From Sacculina carcini (taxonomy: Eukaryota > Arthropoda > Thecostraca > Sacculinidae): a stretch of 64,000 nt of DNA. Shown piece after piece: positions 42,150-53,757 of the stretch. The position numbers and the translations under genes were made by a program. The notes under the pieces are model-generated. The model was given only the letters and a program-made list of their open reading frames with translations. It had not been told where the DNA came from and searched no databases. Numbering within the stretch: the stretch's first letter is position 1; the number at the start of each line of letters is the position of its first letter. The stretch is taken from positions 5,677,587 to 5,741,586 of the forward strand of contig OU696574.1 of assembly GCA_916048095.2 (NCBI GenBank), written 5' to 3'.

Positions 42150-44895
42150 TCAAGAATAGTCAAAGTCTGGGTCTACCTTAAACCGGACTTTCCGACCTGC
42201 CCGGGTGGTCTTCTGTGGTGGCGGTTGCGGTGACGGCTGCGGCGGCTGTGGTGGCTGTGGTGGCAGCTGCGGTGGCGGAGAGGCACGAGGCGCCGGTACA
42301 GGGGTGGGAGGCGGGGCGGTTGCAGTCCTCGGAGCTGGTGTGGGAGGTGCGGACGGCGCCAGTTTGGCGGCAGACACTGCGGCTGGAACGACGGCCGGTT
42401 TGAGGCGGTCGATTGACACAGTCTCCGACCCGCCAGTTGGTAGGGCGATCTTGAACACCTTCGGATACCTCGAAACGACCTGGAACGGACCGCGGTAAGG
42501 CGCCTCCAGCGGTCTTCGCACTCGGTCCACACGAACCCACACCTGCTCACAGGACATTAGCTTAGCCGGCACATAAGACGGAGACGTACCGTGCACTGTA
42601 CCGGCCGACATGCTGTGGAAACCCACCTCCTGCATCCTCCGGGCCAACTCCATCACAAACTGGTGCTGCGTCCTGGTCGAGACGGTGTCGCCCGTCGGGA
42701 CTCTGGGACACAGCAGGTACCCGCCAGTGACAGCTGTGAAAGGAGAAATACCGGACTCAGTCGGCAGCAGTCGCACACCCAGCATCACCACGGGCAGTGA
42801 CGAGAGCCAGTCCTGTCGCCGAGCTGTTAAAGCTGTTTTTATCACCCGATGGAGTCTTTCCACGAGGCCGTTTGACTGCGGGTGGTATGCCGTAGTCCTC
42901 ACACGGTGGAAACCGACCAGGGCGGAAAGCTCACGGAACAGCTCCGACTCGAACTGGGTACCGCGGTCAGTCACCACACGAAGTGGCACACCAAACCGGG
43001 ATACCCAGTGATACATGAAGGCATCAGCGACGGACGCGGCAGAGATTTCCGTCAGCGGCACGGCCTCGGACCAACGGCTGGCTCTGTCGATACAGGTTAA
43101 CAAGTAGCGGTAGGGCGTCGACTGCAGGTGGTAGCGCGACGTGGCCGGCGGCAGCGGTCCCACTATGTCCAAGTGGACGCACTCGAAGCGTGTACTTGGA
43201 ACGTCGAATTCTGTCCGTGGCGACTTGGTGTGCCTGGTGATCTTGGCCTGTTGGCACGCGGTGCAGGCGCTGACCCACGGCTTGATATCTGACTCCATCT
43301 CTGGCCAGACATACCGAGATCTTATCATCTTGACACTGGCCGCAATACCTGGGTGGCACAGACTGTGCATTTGATTGAACACAGGTAAGCGGCACTTCTC
43401 GGGCAGGAACGGTCTGGGGTGTGGAGTCGACAGGTGACACAACAACGGAAGATCTCCTGATGTCTTCACCGGCGTCAGCGAAGCAGCATCAGTCTGGGTC
43501 TCAGCGTCTTCTGCTTGTGCACGTGCGATGGCCGGCAGGTCGCAGACATCGTTTTCGACAGCGTTCACGCTGCGTGAAAGACAGTCTGCGACCATGTTGT
43601 CAGCGCCCTTGATTTGCTGCACATCCGACACGTACTCGGTGATGTACGACCAGTGGCGCTGCTGACGGTCAGACTTGGCCACGTGGGGACTGCTGAACGC
43701 CGACACCAGCGGCTTGTGGTCGATCAGCAGCGTCACCGATCGACCCTCCAGGTGGTGCCGGAAATGCAGCACGGCGCAGTAGGCGGCCAGTAGCTCGCGG
43801 TCGTACATCCTTCCTTTGCGCCACGGACTTCCAGTACTTCATTTGCGCCACGGACAGCTTCTTCGAGAAGAAAGATACCGGTTGTGGGCTGCCGTCGACC
43901 ATTTGATGCAGGGCCGCGCCGGCGGCCGTGGACGAGCAGTCGGTGACGAGCTGCAGGTGTGAGCACTTGGGCAGCGGATGTGGAAGAGTGCACGCGTTCT
44001 CCAGCGCCTCCTTGATAGCGACGAATGCCGCTCTCTCTTCGTCATCTAACGTGAGGGACTTGGCGTTGGGCTGCATCATGGTCCGTTCCGAGAGTGGATG
44101 GACTATCTTGGCGAAACCCGGAATCATTCGCCTGTAAAAACCCACCATTCCGAGAAAACGTCAGAGAGAGGCAGAGTCCGAAGGTGCTGGGAGATCGCTG
44201 ATGGCGGCGATCTTGGCGTCCGGAGGGCGAACTCCGTCAGCTGTGATATTGTGGCCCAGGAAGTTGATGCTCGTCTGGAAGAACGAGCACTTCTCTAGGG
44301 ACAGGCGGAGGCCATATTGTTCGAATACCCCAAACACAGCTGACAGGTCGCGCTTGTGCTGCTCCTCATCCCGCGAGAAAACCAGCACATCGTCCAGGTA
44401 AGCAAACGTACAGTCCAGGTGCCCAAGAACGCTGTTGATCAGCCGCTGGAAGGTGGCGCCGGCGTTGCGCAGCCCCAGCGGCATGAACATGTACTCAAAG
44501 AGCCCGAACGGAGTGACGACGGTGGTCTTCGGAATGTCGTCCTCGTTCATAGGCACCTGGTAGTACGCCTGCAGCAGGTCCAGCTTGGAGAACACCGCCA
44601 TGCCCGCCAACCGCGCCGACAAGTCCTGCACGTGCGGGAGAGGGTACCCGTCTGGTACCGTGCGGGCGTTAAGCGCACGATAGTCGCCCGTGATGCGCCA
44701 CTCACCGGGGGTCTTCTTGGCGACCATGTGGAGCGGAGAAGACCACGGCGAGTTCGATCGACGGACGATACCGGCCTCGATGAGGTGGTCGAAGGCGGCT
44801 TTTGCGGCGGCCTCATTGTCGGGTGTGAGTCGACGCGGCCGAGCGAAAACAGGGGCCACACTGCCGGTGTCAATTGATTTCACACACCAATACAC
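42150..44895 (-). pseudogene. Ty3/gypsy pol (RT-RNaseH-IN), three frame lesions
   Basis: Starts mid-pol at RT entry (ARPRRLTPDNE). RT (44895-44161) has GDYRALN, SKLDLLQAYYQVP and AYLDDVLVFS. A CGA-to-TGA change at 44161-44163 interrupts LRRFLGM; the same frame continues to about 43830. There a short direct duplication of TTGCGCCACGGAC shifts the frame within RNase H. The final frame (43808-42150, 552 residues) carries TLLIDHKPL, integrase zinc HSLCHPGIAASVK...CTACQ, catalytic LDIVG, VTDRGTQFE and ERLHR, then a Pro/Gln-rich tail from a GGC-rich tract. The 5' part is missing. Lesions are few, so this copy is younger than its relative at 36340-39710. Confidence 0.9.
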
Positions 44896-46195
44896 ATCAG
44901 ATAGGGGATATATGTTTGAGATTAGATTTTAGTTGTTAAATAGTTAGTTGAAGCATAATTCTGGCTACTACCTTACACTTGATAATCTGTTAATTCGATG
45001 ATTTTGTTTGCCTGAGCAGTGACGTATCGTGGGGGAGCAGGTGGGAGGGGACTACCCGCCCCAGACGGTATGCTTTTGGGGGCGGTACAATAGCTGCTGA
45101 AGTCGTTGAATTGTCGTTTTATCTTAGTCGGATTTCAGAATATACTATTTAATATTTACTGTTTTAATTTCAATTAACTTTATGGAGGCAAGATTAAAAA
45201 AATATTGTGAATATTATTAAAATATTAAATTAATATTATCTCCTAGTGGTGACTGGATGCATGTCCTATTATAAGGGGTTCGTCTCTTCAACTATAACGA
45301 TTTATGCACTCATGGACTAATTTCTCTACAATTGTGTTTGAACACATTCTCTCTTGCGGCTAAGTGATCCACTGACATACATAGTGAAGGATGGCAAACT
45401 ATTTTCCTACCCAGGCGGCAGATAACCTACCTACACCACTGCTTTAACGTATTGAATGTTTGAGTACACCATAAATATATTAGAAGAAAACTTGTTCATA
45501 ACAATATATTTTGGCATGCTATACCTGAATAATTGATTTAGTCAAACTAAGGTCTTCGTTTCATACTTACCATGTAATTGATACAATATTGACTTACCAT
45601 GTTTACCATATTGACATACCATGTACCATGTTTCTTGTCTGTTCGCTAATTCAGGCATATCGAAGGACGAGGTCATATATGAAATTGGTTACCATTTTGT
45701 CGAGTTTATCATGAACCTTGGCTTCAAAAATATTCTGCAAGGACTGGGCAACAGTTTTGAGGAATTTGTCAAGAATATCAACTATCTCCACTGGTAATAA
45801 CAAAATATTTATGTTAGCATTACGCGCCCACTTGAACCCGTACTTTGGCTTTATGATACTTAGGGCTGTCAAAAGTTAATACAGTCACTTTTTCCCTTAG
45901 AGGCCACTTTTTCATAAGCTACTTAAACCACCATTACAGTTGTATAGGATACTTATTAAAAAGTTACTAGGTTACCAGAAGTTACTTTTCATCGTTGAGT
46001 TACTTTTTTTGCTCTTGGTCAACTATCTTATCTTAATGTTGCTTTTTGTTTTGTTCTTGTTATTAGGTGACTTGAACACTTTTTTGAAATTTTTGCAGAT
46101 ACAAATGCACAAATATGGTATAAATCGGGATAAAAGAGGAAAAGAGGTCGGATATGAGACCAGAGGGACAAAAATGGTCAAATAGCATGGCTTTC
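44896..46195. other. Non-coding, AT-rich
   Basis: A G-rich patch at 45017-45110 begins CAGTGACGTA and might be a hAT-type MITE end, but no matching TSD was found. Otherwise nothing recognised. Confidence 0.4.
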
Positions 46196-46520
46196 AAAGG
46201 TTGAAGGCCTAAGTGACAGCTGCTACACGGGAAGAAGCCGAAGCTTATGAACACACAGGTATGCCCCGTGCAGCTCGCTGCCACCGCAGAACCGACCCTC
46301 TCCACGCTATGGCGCCACAAGGACGTAAGGCGTATTAGAGAGGGCCACCTCTCCAGAATGCATGACACAACACATGACTGATATCTGGCACCCATTTACT
46401 GCTGGGTGAACAGGGGCTGTTAAATTATGTAATTCGCCCAAGAAATTCTGCTCCGCCGGGTTTCGAACCATAGACCTCCCGCTTGTGAGGCGGGTGTGTT
46501 AACCACTACACCACGGAGTT
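46196..46520 (-). mobile_element. tRNA-Val-derived SINE, copy 1
   Basis: Head 46450-46520 reads as a tRNA: A-box TGGTGTAGTGG, anticodon stem CCCGC/GCGGG with loop CTCACAA (anticodon CAC, Val), B-box GGTTCGAAACC intact. The remaining about 250 bp match the copy at 51498-51832 almost throughout, ending GTCACTTAGGC.TTCAACC. Fused tRNA head plus shared body in two places shows a SINE rather than a tRNA gene. No TSD found for this copy. Confidence 0.85.
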
Positions 46521-47180
46521 CACGCCGTGGTCTGTTTAATGCTCAAAATTGAGTATTGAACAAATATAGACATAGACAACGATTTGTGTGAAAATTCGCC
46601 TACATCAAACACGCCCAAAGCATCGATTTGGTGAAATATCAATATAGCCAACTGTGACGGATTAGTGTTGAATATTGTGTATGAATGATTATTTTGTCAC
46701 GAATTTTGACACAAAAGCTACCCCATTACACAAATCACAAAAATTTCACACTCACTCTTTCCGGGCGCCAAATCCTTCGAGCAATGTCGAGTAGCAAAAC
46801 ATTCAGCGCAAGCTGAGAAATAATTGACACACGAAATGAGCTGCACGGGAAACAGTTTGCGATGTGACTGACAGGTGGGGCCAGGGACACAAATCCCTTG
46901 CCCTGGGACATCGACCCCAATCGACCCAATATACCACAAAATCGCAACCGTGAACAACACACGCACACTCAAACATAATGCAAACACAGTGTGTGGAGTG
47001 CCCGATAGGTGGCGCCAGGGAGACGAATGCCCTGACCTTGAGGTTATCGATCGCAAGCGACTCAACACACCACCATACACATACATATACACACATGCAC
47101 ATACACACCAAACAAATCATACAATACAAATATTTCGCCCCAATGGCTAGAAGCGAAACACTGCTTCTTGAAGAGGTTGA
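46521..47180. other. Non-coding with two related GC-rich units
   Basis: AGGTGG(G/C)GCCAGGGA.AC.AAT.CC(T/C)TG occurs at about 46874 and 47008, spaced 134 bp. (CA)n-like sequence at 47065-47115. Perhaps an LTR remnant. Confidence 0.5.
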
Positions 47181-47652
47181 GGGCTATTTCAACCTTCCGG
47201 TCGATTTTGGAATCCAAATCCACAGCCCTAGGAGAATTTTCCGTTTCTGATCTTGTTTCGCCAGCGTGTTGACTGCCAGCTTTATCATGTTTGTGCGATT
47301 CATGGTAGAATCGCTAATGCCAAAAACACCGCTTTTGAGCAGCATTCTCTCCAGAGTGGCCGTGAATCTCACGCACTTCCTGTGGAACAACTTTCTAAAC
47401 AGGCCACAAGAAATCCAGCCACGAGTTTGATAGCAGCAACACCGCTGATCCATCGCTCAAAACAGATATAAACGGTAAGTCTGTGGTACTACACGACGGA
47501 GCGATAATCCAACAAAAGGCGAGGCACAAATAAGGAAAGGGACGTCCTCACCCGGCGACAACTTAGACCCAATACCACACACACACACACATACATACAC
47601 ACCATGTGCCTGAACGACCAGTGTTGCACATGCAGACAAACACACAGACACA

Positions 47653-47683
<31 letters not shown>

Positions 47684-47816
47684 AAAGGCTGAATCTCCGT
47701 CAAGCAAACGTTCTAATTCTCCGAACATCTCGCGTATCACTCGCTCTGGCGCCTCGGATTAACAATGTGAAATTGCCCTCCTCCCTGTTGCTCATCGCAA
47801 AAAAAACAACGAGGGG
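47181..47816. other. Non-coding; (CA)n at about 47577-47685
   Basis: Short open frames without recognisable domains at 47184-47453, then CA-rich repeats. Confidence 0.5.
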
Positions 47817-48853
47817 CTACACGCCGTCGACTGGACATCCGAGGCGATTCTGCCTGTGCGAAGTCGCGCGATGCCACGTTGGCCCTCTGGGTTTGCCAAA
47901 AATCAAAACCAGCTCGTCGTCGTCTGAACTCGGCTGCTGAGCGACTTCGGGCTCAGTACGTTGCATACGCAGGTCCCGAACATGTCGCGGCACACCGTCA
48001 ACATCTACTGATTGATGGTACAAAATACGGGTTACTACACTGGGCAGGTATTTGCTGTAACAGCGACTGTCTGGTGGCTTTGCGCACACCAAGTCACCTG
48101 CAGCGAACGGGCACTTCGACGTTTTGACATCTCACAGATAAACCATGACTGCGTCTCACATGCCCTGCCCAGTCCCACACGTCCTGAACGCTCAAGTGTC
48201 CATTCCTCCACTTCACTGGGACAGGACCTACAGAGCTGCACTCGTCGCACTCTCGCATTACTGCGTTCACCTCGCGACGGGTGACACCTGGGTCGGCTTT
48301 GCGAGTAAAAACCAGCGTCTTTCTTACGCCTGGGTGAACAGAATTGTGATGCTTATTCTGAATCATTTGAATTCTGTCTATGTCAGCGGCTCAAATCGGT
48401 GCGTCACGTAATTCATCATTATGCATTCATAATTATGAATTCATCATTAGCATGCCTTTAATCATCGGTGAGACCCAGCGCAGTGTGAGTGTGAATCCGT
48501 GTGTCTCATGTCACAGAATTGTACGCTCATGGATTGAATGTGATATGACCGTCAGCAGATATACACATGCCCTTCAAAGACGTAATTGCATTAATTTCCA
48601 TGATGAAATAAAATCCTAGTAGCCTGTTCTATGAGACAACAACTTCATGGCACGGTATAACATCACCACCAGCACTGAGTGTCACTTTTCCCGTTCCCAT
48701 GTTCGAGAAGCTATCACCGTTCATTGTTACGACGCTCACTTTTTTGCGCGCCCATTTTCTGGAGCAGGACACATGCGCTATGCTTTGACTGCAGTCTGTG
48801 TCGACCAGCGCACGTCGCTCATCACCGTCGATGGTCACATTCACCGTCAACAA
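47817..48853 (-). pseudogene. Family G gypsy-like remnant: protease, integrase ends
   Basis: Minus-strand order: protease with ALVDTDCSQS where VDTGCS is expected (48629-48853); an undetermined gap; integrase zinc region (48094-48366: HPGVRKTLVF, CDECSSVGPVPVKW); integrase tail (47817-48092: VDGVPRHVRDLR) and a basic end. The polymerase and integrase core are deleted. The tail matches the one at 50505-50714. Confidence 0.75.
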
Positions 48854-48899
48854 ACGTCACTACTAACTTGGTCGTTGGTCGTTGTACTTTCTCTGTTCT

Positions 48900-49910
48900 A
48901 GCTATATGATTTTTATTGTGCGGAACACACATTACTGCTGCATATTCTAATGGCGGCCCAATGATACTCATCATCAATTTCCTTATCATCTCCTCATCCA
49001 ATTAATCAAAGGTCGCATTCGCCATTCTTGTAATGTGTCTCTCCGGAGATATTGTTTGATCAATTGTGACACCCAAGTCTCGTTCATCATTGACCGTTGA
49101 GTCTTATGTCGTGGCATCATTGACTTCTTGGGGCCGCATTCAGCGAGTTGCTGACTGCGCTCGGTCGTCGGATGAGGGAACGATCTGGCGAGGCATGGGA
49201 GACCGCCTGGCTGCGACAGCGTGTGAGCCTGGCGGTGGTACGCGGCAATGCTGCTGCTGTTTGTATATAATGATTGTTCATGTTCATGTTCATGTATGTT
49301 TCTTTGCTATATTGACCGTATGTAGACTGTGATCGCTCAACGCATATCATATCGACGTTCTGCATTCACTTCTAACAAATTTCATCATGTGACACTTGCT
49401 AGCATTAAAAGCCATGTCCCGGTTTCCTCCATTAAGAATTATGTGCAAGTCCTCCAGTAATTCCTCACAACTGTCTCGATTTTCAATATTTGCATGCCAT
49501 CCGCAGACATGTGGGCATGACTTCATATTGCTTTTGTCATTTGGTAGATATAAACCAAGGACATTATCGGCCCGAGCACCGATTCCTGTGGGACACCGCT
49601 TAAGTGATATCTCTTCATTCCGATTTCTCACCTTTCACAATCGTTCTCATCTTTCGTCAACTCAAGTAGTCACTTATCCAATCCATCAACTTTCCATATA
49701 TCCCTCCTTCATGCTCAAGTTCAAATAATAACTTTGTGTGCGGGATTCTGTCGAACGCCTTTTCCAGATCAAGATATACGCAATCTACCCATCCATTTCT
49801 CCCCTGAACCGTATCAATCACCTTCGAATAAAAACTCCTCAAATTCGTGACGCACGACTTCCCGCTTCTAAACACATACTGAGCCTCATTCAGAAATACC
49901 ATGCACTTCC
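48900..49910 (-). pseudogene. LINE reverse transcriptase fragment (CR1/Jockey-like)
   Basis: Minus-strand order: NEAQYVFRSGKSCVTNL and CVYLDLEKAFDRIPH (49657-49902); IGARADNVLG and CEELLEDLHIILNGGN (49347-49631, shifted frame, YADD region lost); then, after a non-LINE stretch at about 49110-49340, NDERDLGVTIDQTISPERHI and a segment ending GPPLEYAAVM (about 48905-49105). The family is one common in arthropods. Frameshifts, a stop and an insertion mark it as dead. Confidence 0.82.
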
Positions 49911-50413
49911 AAATAATACACCCATTATCTTTAATGATTGCAATGATTGCACTTCAATACGTTTACACAGGACACTTGTCATCGAAACCGGTTGATAAAC
50001 GGTTCCTCCCTATTTCCTCTTTTATATATCTGTGGTTTTGGAATATATCAGATGACTGAATAGGAATGAGTTTGAACAATGCGCTGATATGAAAAACAAT
50101 AAATACAACGAACACGTCACCTGCAAATTCACACAACTTATAAGCTCACAACGCCTCACGCGCACGCCTCACTCCCCACCTCCGTACTGCCTCGATCATT
50201 GTTCTCGCACGCCTACAAGCCCCACCCATCGATCATACATAAAATCAGCTAACGCACTGGTAACGCCATCTAAACACAATATGCACAAACACAGTATGAT
50301 TCACGAAAACGAGAGCATGTCGCTTCGTCGCTCTATACACAAATATACGAACACTCATATTAAAAAATACTATCTCCACGGCTGAACCACACTTCCCCTT
50401 GATCTTAAGATCA
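49911..50413. other. Non-coding
   Basis: No recognisable gene or repeat. Confidence 0.4.
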
Positions 50414-51293
50414 CTACGCCGTGTAGTCGCTCATCCAAAATGGAGCCCGCCCGACCGGAAGACCGTTCTCTTTCTGACCGACGAGGAAGTCGATCACTTG
50501 CTGGCTAATGGTCACTTTCTCCGACACTCTGATCTTCGTCTTCAGTTTCGCCGACCGACTCAACAACAACAGGACGTATATCCAAAACATGACGTGGAAT
50601 ACCATCAACCGACATATTATTCCGCGAATGAACACTAATCACTGCACCCCTGCTCCATTGTGAAGTGCAACGTCCGTCCGCCGGCTTCACCCACGCTTCT
50701 TCACCACTTTTCACCGAGTGATTATCTTGGCTGCTCTCTAATGTAGTCTCGATGCATGGATGTCACCAATCATAGTTATGCACATTACGATGCGGAATAG
50801 ACGATGGCCCCACACCAGCTCTAGGGGACATATTGTACCAGAATACGGCCGTTGTTGTGGTACCTGTACCCTCTCAGCAAGCGCTTTGATGGTGCAGTGT
50901 TGATGCTCGACGATACTATTTCCGCTTGGGCAGTATGCAGCACGATAAAATGGTACGATTTTCCACCGACGCATCAGCTGTTGTATCTGTTGAGGCCGAA
51001 ACACACTGCTGTTGTCCATGAGTAATTCATATACGGGTCCTCTCTCACGAAACACTACATCAATATTGTTGCAAACTTGTTCAGCTGTGTCATTACGAAG
51101 TTTGCGCCAGACTGTGAATCTGCCAGATCGGCAGTCCACCATAGACAGATATTCACGGCCACGGTAGTGTGTTACATCAATTGACAATCTTCGCCAAGGT
51201 TCGCTTGGATTCAGATGGCCTGGTGTATGAACCGCGGGTGCTGGGTCGATCCATTGACAATGCTAACACCCTCGCACAATCCGCCGGACAACT

Positions 51294-51916
51294 TCTCGCG
51301 ATACAGTGGAATCCATCTGTCGTGCCAAGAACAATGTGCGGTCAACTCCCATGTGATGCTTGTTGTGCATGTCTCTTACGTCATTCATAGTTGTCATACA
51401 CACCTCCACGTTAGTTCCAGGACGGCGCATCGCCGTATCAGCTTCTCGCGATACAGTGGGATCCACCTGTCGTGCCAAGAACAATGTGCGGTCAAATTTG
51501 TGGACTCCGTGGTGCAGTTGATAGCACACCCGCCTCACAAGCGGGAGGTCCGTCGATCGAAACCCGGCGGAGCAGAATTTCATTGGGCGAATTCTACAAT
51601 CCCACAGCCCCTGTCCACCCAGCAGAAAATGATGGTACCAGATATCAGTCATGTGTTGTGTCATGCATTCTGGGGAGGTGGCCCTCTCTAATACGTCTTA
51701 CGTCCTTGTGGCGCCATAGCGTGGAGAGTGTCGGTTCTGCGGTGGCAGCGAGCTGCACGGGGCACGCCTCTGTGTTAATAAGCTTCGGCTTCTTCCCGTG
51801 TAGCAGCTGTCACTTAGGCATTTAACCAATTTAAATCCCATGTGATGCTTGTTGTGCATGTCTCTTAAGTCATTCATAGTTGTCATACACACATTCACGT
51901 TAGTTTCAGGACGGCG
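51294..51916. repeat. Tandem duplication in the integrase region, split by a SINE
   Basis: Segment 51294-51346 recurs at 51443-51496, and 51349-51428 recurs at 51838-51916. In the second copy the SINE at 51498-51832 separates the two halves. Duplication therefore preceded the SINE. Confidence 0.88.
51498..51832 (+). mobile_element. tRNA-Val-derived SINE, copy 2 (335 bp)
   Basis: Flanked by AAAT at 51494-51497 and 51833-51836, fixed by comparison with the uninterrupted neighbouring copy of the target. The head keeps the CAC-anticodon stem-loop; the B-box is degraded (CGATCGAAACC). The body is collinear with copy 1. Confidence 0.88.
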
Positions 51917-53005
51917 CGTCGTATCTCTCGAACGCATCGCCGGCAAAACTAGCCACTGCTTCTTTACGCGAGTTAGTATATCCGCTTTATTTGCTGTCGT
52001 TGGAACACTGGTCACACTCACTCTCAATTCCAGCTCCGAAATATAATCACTCAGTATACCTAACCGTCGTTTCACGTGGATTTCAGCCGCGCCATTGGTC
52101 TTAACTCTTATTTCTTTAGTCAGCAGCGTACCCACCCATCCCGCTAATGTGACAGAATCTGTACGAATCTCAATTTACTCCAGCTTCCATTTCACCGCCA
52201 GATTCACTTCTTTCAACACAGCTTCTAGTTCTGCAACATTAATGTGATGCACATCTTCCTTTTTCCTCTGCCACGATGCGTCCTCGACAATATTTCCGTC
52301 AATTTCTATCGCTGCACCAATGGCAAGCATGCTGGCGTCACACCATACTATACCTTTATTAGTGTTTCAAACGTGCCATTTCCCCCCCACTGGGCCATTC
52401 GCAGTATCCCTCTCAACCATCTATGTTGTCATACGTATCACGTCAACTCCCACAACATCATCCCACTCAATACAATCAACATGACGCTTCAGGAAGCTGC
52501 AAGCGGTCCTCAGCCATCCTGCGACGGGGTATTGGCCGATTAACTTGCCACAAAATGGGAACACTGGGCGTTTTGTCATATCGCCCGGAACGGAAGGTAT
52601 TACGTTTCATCTACGGTACACCAAATAACTCTGCTCGCTCTTTTGCAGTTGCAACCCAAGGACGGTACTTTGCTCGATCGACACCGGCTCTTCGGCTTTC
52701 AGCCCATACTTGCCTTAATGGTCAACTATCGCTGCGCCTGACACTATCGACTCTCGCACAACGATATATTCTATGTACGAATCCGTTGCTTCGTCAATCA
52801 GTGACGCTTACTGTAGGACCGTACGTACAATTCGGGTCATGAGTTTAGGCGCAGAGCACAGCCCAAACCCCATTCTGGTCAGATAGTATATGTTTCCATC
52901 ATATTCCACTAGTTGGTGTTTCCACAATTTTTCTGCTGCGTGAACCTGGAGGTACACTGCCTTCATATCCACGATCGATACTGGTCCTTTATACAGCACA
53001 GACAC

Positions 53006-53632
53006 GATACAGCATAGACTGATTACGAGATTATTAAATCAACGCTGAGGGTTGCATCGACCACACTCCCTGTGACTTCCTTCATTATGTTCAAGAACAT
53101 CAAGAGAGAAGTTGAACATGTTAACGTTTATGAAAAAAATATCAGACGACTGCCTGGATAGTGTGGGTGGAAAGGTGATGCTCTTGAAGTGACTGTAAAA
53201 CTAGCGTTTGTGAGTGGACAGGACATCTGCGTGCTTACAGAAAGAAAAATTGTATCAAGTGGGCATGAGTGTCTTTAAATCAAAGGCAAATTTTATGGAT
53301 TAGGTAAACTTTATAGACACATTTACAGTGTAGTACTTGTAAGTGATTACAAGTTCATAAATATAAATCAGTTAGTCATAAATATTGTCAAAATAAAGGA
53401 ATTTATCAGTACCTTTAGAGGGTTTGTTCAATTAGAGAGCGCCGTTCTATTTTTTTAATTATTTTACCAAGGTGATGTTCTATAAGAGGTGCCGTTTAAA
53501 TAGAGGTGATATTTAAACAGAGGTTTTACGGTATATAGCGGCAAAAGAAATACTTTCCACAAATATTTGGCCATACAAGTTTGGGTCGCGACTCATGGAT
53601 TAATAACTACTGGTGTATACTGAGTGTGACAG
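53006..53632. other. Non-coding upstream of a candidate host exon
   Basis: AT-rich, no element recognised. It ends in a splice-acceptor-like stretch (GTGTGACAG). Confidence 0.4.
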
Positions 53633-53757
53633 GTATTTGATGTCGACCGCCTTCCCCGGGATCTGTTCTCCGTCGTTCACGGTCGAAACCGACGACAATG
53701 GCCAAATGATCCTCAACTATTTTTCACGTCGAGAGGGTCTCTATCTTTTGGCACATG
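53633..53757 (+). CDS. Candidate exon of a soluble guanylate cyclase (HNOB domain)
   Basis: The translated segment YLMSTAFPGICSPSF, a variable stretch, then LNYFSRREGLYLLAHG aligns in order with the end of the haem-NO-binding (HNOB) domain of soluble guanylate cyclases (known pattern HL.T.YPGM..PSF...LHYYSERGGL...G). It is bounded by an acceptor-like CAG (AG at 53631-53632) and a donor-like GTAATC (from 53758), both at consistent phase. The full enzyme makes cGMP in response to NO or O2. No neighbouring exon was found in the window, so it is either one exon of a gene with long introns or an orphan copy. Confidence 0.55.

Larger units (their letters stand above)
50414..53005 (-). pseudogene. 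Family G gypsy-like remnant: RT to integrase tail
   Basis: Minus-strand order: RT (52808-53005, IVDMKAVYLQVHAAEKLW and YLTRMGFGLCSAPK, then DEATDSYIEY); RNase H/connection (51920-52135, NKADILTRV); integrase zinc region (duplicated and split by a SINE, 51263-51916, HNKHHMG.DRTLFLAR); core (50738-51187: SIDVTHYRG, LLMDNSSVF, and SGNSIVE with catalytic Glu); and tail (50505-50714: SVDGIPRHVLDIR) ending PFWMSDYTA. Same family as 40071-40904 and 47817-48853. Multiple frameshifts. Confidence 0.8.

Noticed and set aside
45017..45441. A hAT MITE beginning CAGTGACGTA and ending in CACTG
   Set aside because: The two flanking octamers (TGCCTGAG and CTTTAACG) do not match, and the terminal repeats are weak.
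46450..46520. A functional tRNA-Val(CAC) gene
   Set aside because: The same head is fused to the same 250-bp body at 51498-51832, the acceptor stem is incomplete and no terminator follows; it is a SINE head.
47457..47740. Cys-Val-rich ORFs
   Set aside because: Translations of the (CA)n microsatellite on the opposite strand.
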